The notes under the pieces were generated by a model. The model ran no database searches. It was not told the origin of the DNA and was given only the letters and a program-made list of their open reading frames with translations. A program made the position numbers and the translations under genes. Positions 28,628-28,942 of a stretch of 28,942 bases of DNA are shown piece after piece; positions within the stretch are counted from its first letter, which is position 1; each line of letters begins with the position of its first letter. Origin of the DNA: a bacterium (GTDB lineage: Bacteria; Patescibacteriota; Minisyncoccia; UBA6257; Colwellbacteraceae); contig JAKCBB010000005.1 of assembly GCA_021839365.1 (NCBI GenBank), forward strand, positions 1-28,942, read 5' to 3'.

Positions 28628-28906
28628 CTACCTTGTTTTGTCTATGTATAAAGGCTTGTGTTGCGGCGGCACAATATTTTTAATAAGATCCGCCTTTACG
28701 GGAACTTCATTTTTTAAGACCAAAATCTTTCCGTCCTCAGATCTTTGAACTAGCGTGGGTTTCCCTAATCTATTTGTCTTCATAAACCTTGCGACTTCTC
28801 TCTTCTTAAATATCCCATTATTGATACCATCGGCTACTTTAGTATCGTAGGACACGGTTTTATTGGGTGCATCTACACAATAAGCAATATCGTACAGCTT
28901 CTTCAT
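28628..28906 (-). CDS. Hypothetical protein (92 aa)
   Basis: ATG 28906 to stop 28628. Not recognised. Basic overall (KKREVARFMKTNRLGKPTLV) with two or three short beta-prone stretches (GKILVLKNEVPVKADLI) and a C-terminal PPQHKPLYID. No membrane segment. No SD seen in the 36 bases available upstream. A strong terminator follows. Its position beside the 28280 gene suggests membership of the same accessory region. Confidence 0.55.
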   Translation of the reverse strand: MKKLYDIAYCVDAPNKTVSYDTKVADGINNGIFKKREVARFMKTNRLGKPTLVQRSEDGKILVLKNEVPVKADLIKNIVPPQHKPLYIDKTR

Positions 28907-28942
28907 GGCCGTGGGTCTCCCACTGCGATTTCTTACGGAAAA

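Overview
The window looks like a chromosomal piece of a Patescibacteria/CPR (Parcubacteria-like) bacterium. Reasons: three short two-helix type IV secretion pilin-like proteins, an orphan membrane-anchored solute-binding protein, paralogous secreted DUF5666-like proteins, a SIS-type phosphoglucose/phosphomannose isomerase, and informational genes with little or no Shine-Dalgarno (SD) sequence. TGA is used as an ordinary stop (clpP, pnp and others), so the recoded genetic code of Gracilibacteria/Absconditabacteria is not in use. Lineage is inferred from gene content only.

Layout. 1-590: start of rpsA (minus, runs off the left edge). 663-3658: degenerate metallo-beta-lactamase-fold gene coupled to gyrA. 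3768-5822: solute-binding protein plus two pilin-like genes. 5901-9013: four-gene minus-strand accessory block of unknown function, with SDs, its own promoters and two terminator copies; its last two genes share a mosaic C-terminal domain. 9186-9831: tRNA-Leu and a third pilin-like gene. 9873-10766: XerC/D recombinase (minus). 10924-13897: rpsO, NYN nuclease, pnp. 14028-15632: proline-rich membrane protein. 15720-19251: nusA, ppa, clpP, tyrS. 19285-19935: tmk (minus). 20049-22488: tRNA-Trp, a small SD-led ORF, tRNA-Gly and two secreted DUF5666-like paralogues. 22516-24132: membrane protein convergent with the SIS isomerase. 24186-26081: a cluster of five tRNAs (Pro, Arg-CCU, Phe, Arg-UCU, His) enclosing three short genes, each with its own promoter, leader and terminator. 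26073-28942: left end of a probable integrative element: a large serine recombinase whose 3' end overlaps tRNA-His, a ribbon-helix-helix-like protein and further small genes.

Two gene-expression styles coexist. Several core genes have a -10 hexamer placed so that transcription should begin at or within a few bases of the ATG: exactly six bases separate TATAAT from ATG at 14028, at xerC/D and at the SIS isomerase, and rpsA, pnp and the solute-binding protein have very short predicted leaders. These promoters settle several start codons that would otherwise be called too far upstream. Accessory genes (5901-9013, 20211, 24709-25791) instead have leaders with clear SDs and intrinsic terminators. 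The best candidates for something undescribed are the 5901-9013 block and the small single-gene units between tRNA genes.
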